From NCBI GenBank assembly GCA_963703605.1, contig CAVPFC010000039.1:186001-250000 (forward strand): DNA of 64,000 nt, read 5' to 3'. The stretch comes from DASXKD01 sp963703605 (GTDB taxonomy: Bacteria > Actinomycetota > Actinomycetes > Streptosporangiales > Streptosporangiaceae). A program made the translations under genes and the position numbers. Below are positions 24,130 through 32,571 of the stretch, in pieces; the stretch's first letter is position 1; each line of letters starts with the position of its first letter. The notes below the pieces were generated by a model. That model did no database searches and was not told where the DNA came from. It saw nothing but the letters and a program-made list of their open reading frames with translations.

Positions 24130-25365
24130 CTAGACGGTGCGGAGGGCCTCGGCGGGGGACAGCCGCGCGGCCCGCAGCGCCGGGTACACGCCAGCCACGG
24201 CGCCCACCGCGACCGCGGCCGCCAGGGCCGCGGCCAGGGTAGGTGGCGGGACCACCGCGCTCCAGTGCCGCGCCGTGGCGTAGACCGTGGTGGCGAACCC
24301 GCCGAGCACCGCGCCGCCGGTGCCGCCGGCCAGGGCGAGCAGCGCGGACTCGGCGACGAACTGGGCCGCGATGTGGGTGCGGGTGGCGCCGAGGGCGCGG
24401 CGGAGCCCGATCTCCCCCCGCCGTTCCAGGACCGAGATCACCATGACGTTGGCGATACCGATGCCGCCGACCAGCAGGGCGATGCCGCCCAGGGCCAGGA
24501 ACAGGCTCTGGAAAGCCACCGAGGCGTCGGCGCGGGCGGTGAGCGCGTCGGCCGGGTTGGTGATCGTGACGTTCTGCGGGGCGGCCGGGTCCGCGGTCGC
24601 GGCGAGGACCCCCTCGACCGCCGCGACGCTGACCGGGTTGACCCGGACGTAGATCTCCACGGGGGATCCGCGCGCGCCGAGCAGGCTGCGGGCGACCGGA
24701 AAGCCGATGAGGGCGGCGCGGTCGAGTTCCGGAGCGAGCGGCACCGGCTCGAGGATGCCCACCACCGCGAACCAGTGGTTGCCAAGCCAGAGCTGGATCG
24801 TTCCGTCGGCCCGGTCCACGCCCAGCGCGGCGGCGGTGCTCGCGCCCAGCACGACCGCGGGCAGGCGTGCCGTGGCCGGGTTGAGGAACCGGCCCCTGGC
24901 CAGGTGCCCCTGCAAGGTCCGCAGCAGGCCCGGCTGCGCGGAGTAGACGGTGATCGCGTCGCTGTTCGCCGCGGGGATCCGGTCGTTGCGGTACACGTTG
25001 GCGTTGACCTGGCCGATCGCCGCGGCGGACTGCACCGGCCCGATCCGCCGCACCATGGCCGCCGCCGTCGTGGGCAGCGTTGCCTGCCCGCCGGTGAGCG
25101 ACTGCCCCGGCGTCACCGTGAGCATGTTGGTGCCCAGGGCGTCGATCTGGGCGATGAGCTGGGCGCGGCTCGATCCGGAGATGCCCAGCACGGCTACCAG
25201 GGTGGCCACCCCCAGGGCGATGCCGAGGGCCGACAGCAGCGCCCGGACCGGCCGGCCCGCCAGGCCGTGCGCGGCCAGCGCCCAGGTGTCCGCCGGGCGC
25301 AGGCGGCTGCGGAGGCCGTCCCGCCGCCCCGGCAGCCGCAGGCCGCGCGGCTTCCCGCGGCTCAT
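24130..25365 (-). CDS. MacB-type ABC permease (exporter)
   Basis: A 411-residue permease with one N-terminal membrane segment ('ALGIALGVATLVAVLGISG'), a large MacB periplasmic-type domain, and three C-terminal segments. The segments are around 'GIALLVGGIGIANVMVISV', the signature loop 'LERRGEIGLRRALGATR' and 'AAAVAVGAVAGVYPALRAAR'. Such permeases do not carry substrate through the membrane; they couple ATP hydrolysis to pumping from outside the membrane. It is the last gene of a four-gene unit with 4-base overlaps (lipoprotein, adaptor, ATPase, permease). Its end lies 87 bases from the IS right end. Confidence 0.9.
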   Translation of the reverse strand: MSRGKPRGLRLPGRRDGLRSRLRPADTWALAAHGLAGRPVRALLSALGIALGVATLVAVLGISGSSRAQLIAQIDALGTNMLTVTPGQSLTGGQATLPTTAAAMVRRIGPVQSAAAIGQVNANVYRNDRIPAANSDAITVYSAQPGLLRTLQGHLARGRFLNPATARLPAVVLGASTAAALGVDRADGTIQLWLGNHWFAVVGILEPVPLAPELDRAALIGFPVARSLLGARGSPVEIYVRVNPVSVAAVEGVLAATADPAAPQNVTITNPADALTARADASVAFQSLFLALGGIALLVGGIGIANVMVISVLERRGEIGLRRALGATRTHIAAQFVAESALLALAGGTGGAVLGGFATTVYATARHWSAVVPPPTLAAALAAAVAVGAVAGVYPALRAARLSPAEALRTV

Positions 25366-26045
25366 CCCGTGCTCCCGCTGTCCGACTCGACCACGCCGTC
25401 CCGCAGCCGGACCGTGCGCGGCACGGCGCCGGCGATCTCCGGGTTGTGCGTCGCCACGAGGATCGTGGCCCCGGCCGCGTTCAGGTCGGTGAGGAGGGCG
25501 AGGATGCCCTGGCCGGACGCGGTGTCCAGGCTGCCGGTTGGCTCGTCGGCCAGGATGACCGACGGCCTGCCGACCAGCGCCCTGGCGATCGCGGTCCGCT
25601 GCTGCTCGCCGCCGGACAGCTCGCCCGGCCGGTGTTCCGCCCGGTGCGCGAGGCCCACCCTGGCCAGCGCCTGCTCCGCCGCCCGGCGCCGCTGCGCCGC
25701 CGGGAGCCCCCGGTACAGCAGGCCGCTGGCGACGTTGTCCAGGGCGGACAGGGTGGGCACCAGGAAGAACTGCTGGAACACGAAGCCGATCTGGTAGGCG
25801 CGGACGGCGGCGAGCTCACGGTCGGCCAGGTGCGCGACGGCCGTTCCGGCGATACGGACCCGCCCAGAGGTGGGGCGCTCCAGCGTCCCGGCGATCGCGA
25901 GCAGGGTGGACTTGCCGGACCCGGACGGCCCCACGAGCGCGGTGAACTCCCCCTCGGTGATCGTCAGCGTCACCGAGCGCAGCGCGGTGACCGGCGGCGA
26001 GCCCGGGTGCTCCTTGGTCGCCGCGTCCAGTTCCAGCGCGATCAC
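25362..26045 (-). CDS. MacB-type ABC ATPase
   Basis: A 227-residue ATPase: Walker A 'GPSGSGKSTLL' near residue 39, Q-loop 'IGFVFQQFFLVPTLSA', signature 'LSGGEQQRTAIARAL', Walker B 'VILADEPTGSLD' and H-loop 'ATHNPEIAG' (His present). It powers the adjacent MacB-like permease. The start ATG 26045 overlaps the adaptor stop and its own stop overlaps the permease start. A close paralogue with the same gene order occurs at 39956-40786. Confidence 0.93.
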   Translation of the reverse strand: MIALELDAATKEHPGSPPVTALRSVTLTITEGEFTALVGPSGSGKSTLLAIAGTLERPTSGRVRIAGTAVAHLADRELAAVRAYQIGFVFQQFFLVPTLSALDNVASGLLYRGLPAAQRRRAAEQALARVGLAHRAEHRPGELSGGEQQRTAIARALVGRPSVILADEPTGSLDTASGQGILALLTDLNAAGATILVATHNPEIAGAVPRTVRLRDGVVESDSGSTG

Positions 26046-27157
26046 TGGGCCACCACCACCCTCGTCCCGGCGGTGATGCCCGCGCCGGAAACCTGCACCA
26101 GCGACCCGGCGAAGATCCCGGTACGCACCGCGACCAGCTGGTGAGCGCCGGACGGCGACACGACCTCCAGGCCGTAGCCGCCGCCCTGGAGGGCGAGCAG
26201 GGCCGAGACCGGCACAGCCAGCACCCCGGTGGCCGACTGGGTGGTCAGCGACACCTGGACCGGAACGCCGGACCCGCGCCCGGTTCGCCGGGGGTGCCGC
26301 GGGGTGACGGTGAGCACCGCCGGGGCCGCGGATTGCTGCGACCCGCCCGCGGCCGCGCCCTGCGTCCCGCCGGAACCGGCCGAGGGCGGGGGCGGGCCCA
26401 TCGCGGTGACCGTCCCCGGCGTGACCGCGCCCGAGGGCAGGACGATGCGGACCCGTTCGCCCAGCGTGACCCGCGGCGCGTTCGCCGGATCGAGCGGGAC
26501 GGTCACCGCCCGGGTGGCCGTCGTCACCTGATAGGGCACCTGGCCGGGCGCGGCCGGGTCGCCGGGCGCCACGTCCGGGGCCCCGACGAGCACCCGGTCC
26601 GGCAGGAACAGCACCCGCCCGAGCTCGACCTGGCCGGTGACCGGCAGCCCCACGGCCTGCTGCCAGCGCTCCACGGCCAGCGAGGTCGCCGCGGTGAAGG
26701 TTTCGCCGGGCGTGCTGAGCAGCCCGGTGGCGTAGCCCAGGGCGATCAGGTTCCGGTCGAGTTCGGCCACGTCCGGGCCGTTGCTGATGCCGGGCAGCAT
26801 CGGCCGCCAGGCCGGGACCCGGCCGGTCATCAGCACGACGGGCAGGTCATCGACCCGGAACAGGGTTCCCCCGGCCGCGATGCGCCGTCCGGGGCGCGGG
26901 ATCTGGGTGAACGTCCCGGTGAGCTGGTTCACCACCGGGCTGGTGCTCGCGTAGCCGAGGGTGCCCTCGGTGAGCACGGTCGTCACCAGGTTGGTGCGAG
27001 CCACGCGCACGGTGGCCACCGCGGGCGCGGCCGGGGCCGCGGGCGCGGGCGCGCCGCCGATCACGGCGACCGTGGCCACCGCGCCGGCGGCCGCCGCGGC
27101 GACGAGCCCCCCGGCCATCGCGAGCCGGCGGCGCCCGCTGGACGGGCGTCCGGTCAC
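26042..27157 (-). CDS. HlyD/MacA-like adaptor with peptidoglycan-binding-like segment
   Basis: A 371-residue protein starting at GTG 27157. It has one N-terminal membrane anchor ('LVAAAAAGAVATVAVIGG'), a lipoyl/barrel-type part ('TLFRVDDLPVVLMTGRVPA') and a segment 'GPDVAELDRNLIALGYATG' typical of the PG-binding-1 insert of actinobacterial adaptors. A C-terminal barrel follows ('VSGAGITAGTRVVVAQ'). It would link the exporter to the cell wall. A Pro/Gly/Gln-rich loop separates the two halves. GTGA overlap couples it to the upstream lipoprotein. Confidence 0.85.
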   Translation of the reverse strand: MTGRPSSGRRRLAMAGGLVAAAAAGAVATVAVIGGAPAPAAPAAPAVATVRVARTNLVTTVLTEGTLGYASTSPVVNQLTGTFTQIPRPGRRIAAGGTLFRVDDLPVVLMTGRVPAWRPMLPGISNGPDVAELDRNLIALGYATGLLSTPGETFTAATSLAVERWQQAVGLPVTGQVELGRVLFLPDRVLVGAPDVAPGDPAAPGQVPYQVTTATRAVTVPLDPANAPRVTLGERVRIVLPSGAVTPGTVTAMGPPPPSAGSGGTQGAAAGGSQQSAAPAVLTVTPRHPRRTGRGSGVPVQVSLTTQSATGVLAVPVSALLALQGGGYGLEVVSPSGAHQLVAVRTGIFAGSLVQVSGAGITAGTRVVVAQ

Positions 27158-27792
27158 GGCCCGGTCCCGTTGTCCGCGACGCCGGCCGGGAGCAGGTGGC
27201 GGCACGCCGTGTCGGCGGCGCGGAACTGCGGCGAGTACCGGCCGAAGTCGCTGGAGATGCCCGGCACGTGGCCCAGGTTCAGCTCGCCGAGCGTGGTCGG
27301 GTCGAGCATGGGGATGTCGTGCGCCCGCATGCACCGGGCGTAGTTCGTCAGCGCGCGCAGCCTCGGCGCGGCCAGGGCCTCCTGCCCCGCCTGCTTCATC
27401 TGGATGATCGGCTGCATGAAGTGCGTGCACGCGTGCAGCGCGGTCCGCACCGCTGGGGGGACGGTAGGGCCAGCGACCGGCATCTCGACGCTGAGCCCGG
27501 CGTGACCGGGCCGGTGGACCGGGTCGGGTATGTCCGCCCCGTGCGCCCGCATGCAGCGCGCGAAGTCGACCATGTCCTGGTCCGACTGTGCCTGGGTGAG
27601 CTGGCCGGTTCCCGTGTGCGCCGCCCGGTGCCCGGGCAGGCTAGCCACCGAGGGAGCCGGCGGGGACGACGAGCACGCCACGGCGAGCATCCCGGCCGCC
27701 ACGGCCCCGGTCAGCGCGGCGGCTCCCCTTGACCGGACCGCCCTGGTCAGCGTGGCCCGGTTGTGTTTGTGCTGGTGCTGGTCGGTGCGCAC
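27154..27792 (-). CDS. Secreted lipoprotein with paired 'ARCMRAHG/D' motifs
   Basis: A 212-residue protein. After a basic, His-rich N-terminus comes a hydrophobic stretch and the lipobox 'LAVAC', so it is probably anchored outside the membrane. Two similar segments, 'MVDFARCMRAHGADIPDP' and 'LTNYARCMRAHDIPMLDP', with nearby Cys residues, suggest a duplicated disulfide-bearing helix. I do not know its biochemical role; similar lipoproteins occur next to MacAB-type exporters. GTG 27792 follows GAGGAGG by seven bases. It is the first gene of the exporter operon, divergent from the two-component system. Confidence 0.8.
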   Translation of the reverse strand: MRTDQHQHKHNRATLTRAVRSRGAAALTGAVAAGMLAVACSSSPPAPSVASLPGHRAAHTGTGQLTQAQSDQDMVDFARCMRAHGADIPDPVHRPGHAGLSVEMPVAGPTVPPAVRTALHACTHFMQPIIQMKQAGQEALAAPRLRALTNYARCMRAHDIPMLDPTTLGELNLGHVPGISSDFGRYSPQFRAADTACRHLLPAGVADNGTGP

Positions 27793-27832
27793 GGCGTTGC
27801 CTCCTCATCGCGTGAACTGCCTTACGGACGAG

Positions 27833-27855
27833 GTGTACCGGGGGGCCGGTTACAC
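27833..27855. promoter_or_regulatory. Inverted repeat between exporter operon and two-component system
   Basis: GTGTACCGG (27833-27841) and CCGGTTACAC (27846-27855) form an imperfect palindrome across four G residues in the 195-base divergent intergenic region. It could be the site bound by the OmpR-type regulator encoded at 27988. No clear -10/-35 pair was seen. Confidence 0.35.
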
Positions 27856-27987
27856 GGGCCGCACACCGGGCGGCGTCCCGCGGGTGGTTCCGGCCCGGCG
27901 GGGGACCCGGGAGCCCAGGTCAGGGCGCGCGCCCGGCGGCCCGGAGCGGACGGCCTGTAATGCTGATGTGATCTCGGTGCGGGCAGG

Positions 27988-28650
27988 ATGACCCGTATGC
28001 GGGTGCTTATCGTCGAGGACCAGGTGACGCTGGCGGACGACATCGCCGACGGGCTTCGCGACCAGGGCATGGCCGCGGACGTCGCCTACGACGGCGCCAG
28101 CGGCCTGGAGAAGGCGCTGCTGAACCGCTACGACGTGGTGGTCGTGGACCGGGACCTGCCCAAGGTCCACGGCGACGCGGTGTGCGCGGCGCTGGTGGGC
28201 GCCTCGTCCCAGGCGCGCATCCTCATGCTCACCGCGGCCGGCACGGTCGGCGACCGGGTCGAGGGGCTCAACCTCGGCGCCGACGACTACCTGGTCAAGC
28301 CGTTCGCGTTCGCCGAACTGGTGGCCCGGCTCCGCGCGCTGGCCCGGCGCAGCCCGGCCACCCCGCCGGTCGTGGTCTCCGGCGACCTGGTCTTCGACCG
28401 GGCCCGGCGCCGGGTCAGCCGGGGCGGCCGGCCGGTCTCGCTGACCCGCAAGGAGATGGGGATCCTCGAAGTGCTGCTCGCCGCCGACGGCTCGGTGGTC
28501 AGCGCCGAGGAACTGCTCGAACGGGTGTGGGACGAGAACGCCGACCCGTTCACCCACACGGTCACCGTCACCCTGGCCCGGCTGCGCCGCAAGCTGGGCG
28601 AGCCGGACCTGATCGAGACGGTGGTCGGCTCGGGATACCGGCTGCCATGA
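27988..28650 (+). CDS. OmpR-family response regulator
   Basis: A 220-residue regulator. The receiver domain has the acidic pocket 'VLIVEDQ', phospho-acceptor Asp54 in 'VVVVDRDLPKV' and the Lys in 'DDYLVKPFAF'. The winged-helix output domain shows 'VSLTRKEMGILEVLLAADG' and 'THTVTVTLARLRRKLGEP'. It would be phosphorylated by the kinase whose start overlaps its stop (ATGA), and likely controls the divergent exporter operon. The start is ATG 27988; an in-frame ATG nine bases later is also possible. Confidence 0.94.
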   Translation: MTRMRVLIVEDQVTLADDIADGLRDQGMAADVAYDGASGLEKALLNRYDVVVVDRDLPKVHGDAVCAALVGASSQARILMLTAAGTVGDRVEGLNLGADDYLVKPFAFAELVARLRALARRSPATPPVVVSGDLVFDRARRRVSRGGRPVSLTRKEMGILEVLLAADGSVVSAEELLERVWDENADPFTHTVTVTLARLRRKLGEPDLIETVVGSGYRLP

Positions 28651-29900
28651 ACCGCACCGGGGCCAGGCGTTCGGCGGCGGGCCGCTGGGGCCGCCGCCTG
28701 CTGCCGCAGAAGGTCCGCGCCAGGCTGGCCCTGTCCTATGCCGCGCTTTTCCTCGGCGCCGGGGCCGTGCTGCTGACGGTGACCTACACGCTGGTCGCCG
28801 GCCTGCCGAGCCGGCCCACGGTCAAGCCGTCGGAGAAGCTGACCCTGGAGGAGGCCAAGATCCAGCAGGCCTGCAAGACACAGCCAAACACCGTGCCGGT
28901 CAACGAGTGCAAGAAGGCGTTCCTGGCGGGACAGCAGGCCGAGGCGGCCAGCCAGCGCGACGCGACGTTGCAGCGGCTGCTGGTGTTCTCGCTGGCCGGC
29001 CTCGGATTGATGACCATCGCCTCCGGCGGGCTGGGCTGGCTGATGGCCGGCCGGGCGCTGCGGCCGGTCAGCCAGATCACCGCGGCGGCGCGCCGGGCGT
29101 CCGAGCAGCACCTCGGCGAGCGTCTCGCGCTCCAGGGGCCGCGCGACGAGCTGAAGGAACTCGCCGACACCTTCGACCAGATGCTGGAGCGCCTGGACGC
29201 CGCGTTCGCCACCCAGCGGCGGTTCGTGGCGGACGCGTCCCACGAGCTGCGCACCCCGCTCACCGTCATGCGCACCGCCATCGAGGTCACCATGGCCAAG
29301 CCGGCCCGCACCCCGGAGCAGCTCGAGGCCATGGCCGCCAAGGTGGCCCGTTCGGCCGGCCAGGCCGAGGCGCTGTTCGAGGCGCTGCTCACGCTCGCCG
29401 TCAGCGACCAGCCGCTGGCCAACACCGAGCGGGTTGACCTGGCCACGGCGGCGGAGGACGCGGTCGAGGCGGCCGCGCCCCGGATCCGGCGGCTCGGCCT
29501 GCGGATCGACACGGTCCTCGAACCCGCGCCCACGACCGGCAACCGGCTGCTGCTTGAGCGGATGGTCGGCAACCTGGTCGACAACGCCGTCCGGCACAAC
29601 AACCACGACGGCTGGGTCCGCATCCACTCCGGGGCCAGCGACGGCCGCGCCCTGTTCACGATCGCCAACAGCGGTCCCGTGGTACCCGACGCGCTGCTGC
29701 CCACGCTGTTCGAGCCGTTCCGCCGGGTGGAGGAGCGGACCGGGGAGCACGATGGCGCCGGGCTTGGCCTCGCGATCGTCAGGTCCATCGGCGCCGCCCA
29801 CGGCGCGGACGTGGACGCCCGGGCCATCCCGGCCGGGGGCCTGATGATCACCGTCACGCTGCCCGGCGCGAACGGGCGGCCCGCGGACAAGGGACCTTAG
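28647..29900 (+). CDS. Membrane sensor histidine kinase
   Basis: A 417-residue kinase: N-terminal membrane helix ('LSYAALFLGAGAVLLTVTYT'), a short extracytoplasmic loop with two Cys (in 'QQACKTQPNTVPVNECKKAF'), a second helix, HAMP domain and HisKA with His199 in 'DASHELRTPL'. The HATPase domain has N-box 'VGNLVDNAVRHNN' and G-box 'GAGLGLAIV'. It senses an external signal and phosphorylates the partner regulator. Two sensor-loop Cys could form a disulfide. Its likely target is the divergent MacAB-type exporter. Confidence 0.93.
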   Translation: MNRTGARRSAAGRWGRRLLPQKVRARLALSYAALFLGAGAVLLTVTYTLVAGLPSRPTVKPSEKLTLEEAKIQQACKTQPNTVPVNECKKAFLAGQQAEAASQRDATLQRLLVFSLAGLGLMTIASGGLGWLMAGRALRPVSQITAAARRASEQHLGERLALQGPRDELKELADTFDQMLERLDAAFATQRRFVADASHELRTPLTVMRTAIEVTMAKPARTPEQLEAMAAKVARSAGQAEALFEALLTLAVSDQPLANTERVDLATAAEDAVEAAAPRIRRLGLRIDTVLEPAPTTGNRLLLERMVGNLVDNAVRHNNHDGWVRIHSGASDGRALFTIANSGPVVPDALLPTLFEPFRRVEERTGEHDGAGLGLAIVRSIGAAHGADVDARAIPAGGLMITVTLPGANGRPADKGP

Positions 29901-29940
29901 CCCCTACCAGCCGCGGGCACCGGCGGCCCATGCTGGCAGC

Positions 29941-30957
29941 ATGACGCAGCCGAAGACAACCGCCCCGGCGCCGGCGCCCGGCGCCGGTTTTCCGCCGGAC
30001 GACGTGATCGCCGGGCTGCTGCGGGCCGCCACGCTGGCGCCCTCGATGCACAACACCCAGCCCTGGCGGTTCCGGATCCTGCGGGCCCGCCAGGAAATAG
30101 AACTGTACGCGGACCCGGCTCGGACGCTCCGGTTCAGCGATCCGCACGGTCGCGCGGTGCACATCGCCTGCGGGGCCGCGTTGTTCAACCTCCGCCTCGC
30201 GATCATGGGGGCGGGCCGGGAGCCGGTGGTCAGGCTGCTCCCGGATCCGCGGCAGCCGGGCCTGCTAGCCACGATCAGGCTGGCCGGGGTCCACCGGCCC
30301 AGTGAGACCGGCCGGGAACTGCATGCCGCCATCGCGACCCGGCGGACCAACCGAAGGCCGTATAGCAACCTTCCCGTGCCGCCGGGAGTGCTCGGCGAGC
30401 TGACCGCGGCCGCCCGGCTGGAAGGAGCGGTGCTGCACCTTCCCGGCGAGGAAGAAACCCACCGCCTGCTGGGCCTGGTCGCGGACGCCGAACGGGATCT
30501 GCTGGCCGATCCCGGCTACCGCGCCGAACTGGCCCGGTGGGCCGGCGGCGACCGCGACCGGGACGGCATCCCGGACAGCGCCCTCGGCCCGCACGACCCA
30601 TCCCGGGCCACGCCGGTCCGCGACTTCGGCACCCCCGCCACGGACTACGCCTGGTTCGAGGAGACCCCGCAACTGGCCGTGCTGTCCACCGCCACCGGCA
30701 CGCCGCTTGGCTGGCTGCGCGCCGGGCAGGCGCTGCAGCGGGTCCTGCTGACCGCCACCGTCCACGGGATCGCCGCCAGCCCGCTCACCCAGCCGCTCGA
30801 GACCGCGGACGCCTGGCTGGTCCGTGACCCGGGGTCGGCCAGCGAGAGCCCGCAGATGATCCTGCGGCTCGGCTACGGCCTGCCGGTCCCCGCCACGCCG
30901 CGCCGCCCGGTCGCCGAGGTGCTGGACCGGCCCGGCCCGGGCGCGGCCCAAGGCTAG
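29941..30957 (+). CDS. Acg-like nitroreductase-family flavoprotein
   Basis: A 338-residue protein. 'LLRAATLAPSMHNTQPWRFR' is the FMN-binding nitroreductase start, followed by 'TRRTNRRPYSNLPVP' and a second half with 'LGWLRAGQALQRVLLTATVH' and 'PQMILRLGYG'. This doubled arrangement resembles the mycobacterial Acg/Rv3131 type, whose members are linked to dormancy or hypoxia responses and may store flavin rather than reduce substrates. ATG 29941 comes 40 bases after the kinase gene. The following genes (NDK, PPK2) suit an energy-stress theme, which is inference. Confidence 0.85.
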   Translation: MTQPKTTAPAPAPGAGFPPDDVIAGLLRAATLAPSMHNTQPWRFRILRARQEIELYADPARTLRFSDPHGRAVHIACGAALFNLRLAIMGAGREPVVRLLPDPRQPGLLATIRLAGVHRPSETGRELHAAIATRRTNRRPYSNLPVPPGVLGELTAAARLEGAVLHLPGEEETHRLLGLVADAERDLLADPGYRAELARWAGGDRDRDGIPDSALGPHDPSRATPVRDFGTPATDYAWFEETPQLAVLSTATGTPLGWLRAGQALQRVLLTATVHGIAASPLTQPLETADAWLVRDPGSASESPQMILRLGYGLPVPATPRRPVAEVLDRPGPGAAQG

Positions 30958-30995
30958 AGTATGCTCGCGAAGTCGCCCGAGAATGGAGCATACAA

Positions 30996-31460
30996 GTGGA
31001 GCGCAGTCTCGTACTCCTGAAGCCAGACGCGGTGCAGCGAGGGCTTCTGGGAACGATAATCTCCAGGCTGGAGAATAAAGGCCTCAAGCTCGTCGGCATC
31101 AAGATGATGCAGCTCGAAGACGATATCCTCGCCAGCCACTACTCGCACCTGGCTGATAAGCCATTCTTCCCGGAAATAGCCAGGTTCATGAAGCTGACGC
31201 CGGTGGTGGCAATCTGCGTCGAAGGGCTCGACTGTGTGGATACTCTGCGGCGGGTCTGCGGTATCACGCTTTCCCGTGAGGCCGCCCCCGGAACGATTAG
31301 GGGCGATCTTGCCATGAGCATCCAGGCGAATCTGATCCACGCTTCCGACTCGGTGGAGACCGCGGCGGAGGAGATAGAGCGCTTCTTCAAGAAGGAAGAG
31401 CTGTTCGACTACCAGCTCGCGCTCAGCGAATACATTTACTCGGTGTCCGAGCGGGCTTGA
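30996..31460 (+). CDS. ndk: Nucleoside diphosphate kinase
   Basis: A 154-residue NDP kinase: 'RSLVLLKPDAVQRGLLGTII', 'PGTIRGDLAMSIQANLIHAS' with active-site His115, then 'DSVETAAEEIERFF'. It transfers the gamma-phosphate of ATP to NDPs through phospho-His. It is longer than the ~137-residue actinobacterial housekeeping enzyme, with a C-terminal extension ('KKEELFDYQLALSEYIYS') of the type I associate with archaeal and thermophile homologues. Its codons are visibly less GC-biased than neighbours, suggesting transfer. It starts at GTG 30996. It lies directly before PPK2, another phosphotransfer enzyme for nucleotides. Confidence 0.92.
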   Translation: MERSLVLLKPDAVQRGLLGTIISRLENKGLKLVGIKMMQLEDDILASHYSHLADKPFFPEIARFMKLTPVVAICVEGLDCVDTLRRVCGITLSREAAPGTIRGDLAMSIQANLIHASDSVETAAEEIERFFKKEELFDYQLALSEYIYSVSERA

Positions 31461-31537
31461 CGCCGGCCCTCCCAGCTGCTTCGGCGGCCCGGATGGGGGA
31501 ATCCTCATAGGACGCGGAAGGGCCTAGGAGGATCACG

Positions 31538-32407
31538 GTGGCAAACAAGGATGGCAAGCACCCGGGGCCCGGTCATGGGACGGGGGAAGACGAGGCTGCG
31601 GCGGAGCTGTCCCGGCTGCCCCGGAAGGTCTACGAGCAGGAGCTGTTCCGCCTCCAGGCCGAGCTGGTGGACCTCCAGGAATGGGTGCGCGCCGAGGGCG
31701 CCCGGCTCGTGGTGGTGTTCGAGGGCCGGGACGCGGCGGGCAAGGGCGGCGTGATCAAGCGGGTCACCGAGTACCTCAACCCGCGCACCGCCCGGATCGC
31801 GGCGCTGCCCGCGCCGACCGAGCGGGAGCGGACCCAGTGGTACTTCGAGCGGTACATCCCGCAGCTGCCCGCCGCGGGCGAGATCGTGCTGTTCGACCGG
31901 AGCTGGTACAACCGGGCCGGCGTTGAGCACGTCATGGGCTTCTGCACGAAGGAGGAGTACAGCCGCTTCATGCACCAGTGCCCCATCTTCGAGCGGCTGC
32001 TCGTCGAGGACGGCATCCTGCTGCGCAAGTACTGGTTCTCGGTCAGCGACGTCGAGCAACAGCGCCGGTTCGAGTCCCGCCTCGACGACCCGATGCGGCG
32101 CTGGAAGCTGTCGCCGATGGACCTGGAGTCGATCACGCGGTGGGAGGACTACTCCCGGGCCAAGGACGAGATGTTCGTGCACACCGACATCCCCGAGGCA
32201 CCCTGGTACGTGGTGGGCAGCGACGACAAGCGGCGGGCGCGGATCAACATGATCGCCCACCTGCTCAGCACCGTCCCCTACCACGCCGTGAAGGAACGGC
32301 CGCTGCGGCTGCCGTCGAGGCCGAAGTCGCAGGGTTACCTGCGGGCGCCGCGCGAGTCGCAGACCTTCGTGCCGGACCACGCCGCCGAGCTGATCAAGGC
32401 CGGGTGA
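31538..32407 (+). CDS. ppk2: Polyphosphate kinase 2
   Basis: A 289-residue PPK2-family kinase: Walker A 'FEGRDAAGKGGVIKRV' near residues 60-75, 'PTERERTQWYFERYIPQLPA', Walker B 'VLFDRSWYNRAGVEHVMGF', lid region 'FMHQCPIFERLLVEDG' and 'RWKLSPMDLESITRWEDY'. PPK2 enzymes use polyphosphate to make nucleoside di- or triphosphates. The single-domain size fits class I. GTG 31538 follows AGGAGG by seven bases. With NDK upstream it could recharge NTP pools from polyphosphate, as is known for the family. Confidence 0.93.
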   Translation: MANKDGKHPGPGHGTGEDEAAAELSRLPRKVYEQELFRLQAELVDLQEWVRAEGARLVVVFEGRDAAGKGGVIKRVTEYLNPRTARIAALPAPTERERTQWYFERYIPQLPAAGEIVLFDRSWYNRAGVEHVMGFCTKEEYSRFMHQCPIFERLLVEDGILLRKYWFSVSDVEQQRRFESRLDDPMRRWKLSPMDLESITRWEDYSRAKDEMFVHTDIPEAPWYVVGSDDKRRARINMIAHLLSTVPYHAVKERPLRLPSRPKSQGYLRAPRESQTFVPDHAAELIKAG

Positions 32408-32571
32408 GCCGCACAAATCAGCCGCGGACCAGGCTGAACGGGGGCTGACCGCGGGCTGGGCGGCCGCTGGGCGGGTGGTTGACCAGGCATGCTGGCGCCA
32501 CCTAGGATCGGCGCGGTTTCGGGCGGATCTTCCCGGATGTCGGCCGCCGGCCGCGGGAGAGGAGGGATGTC

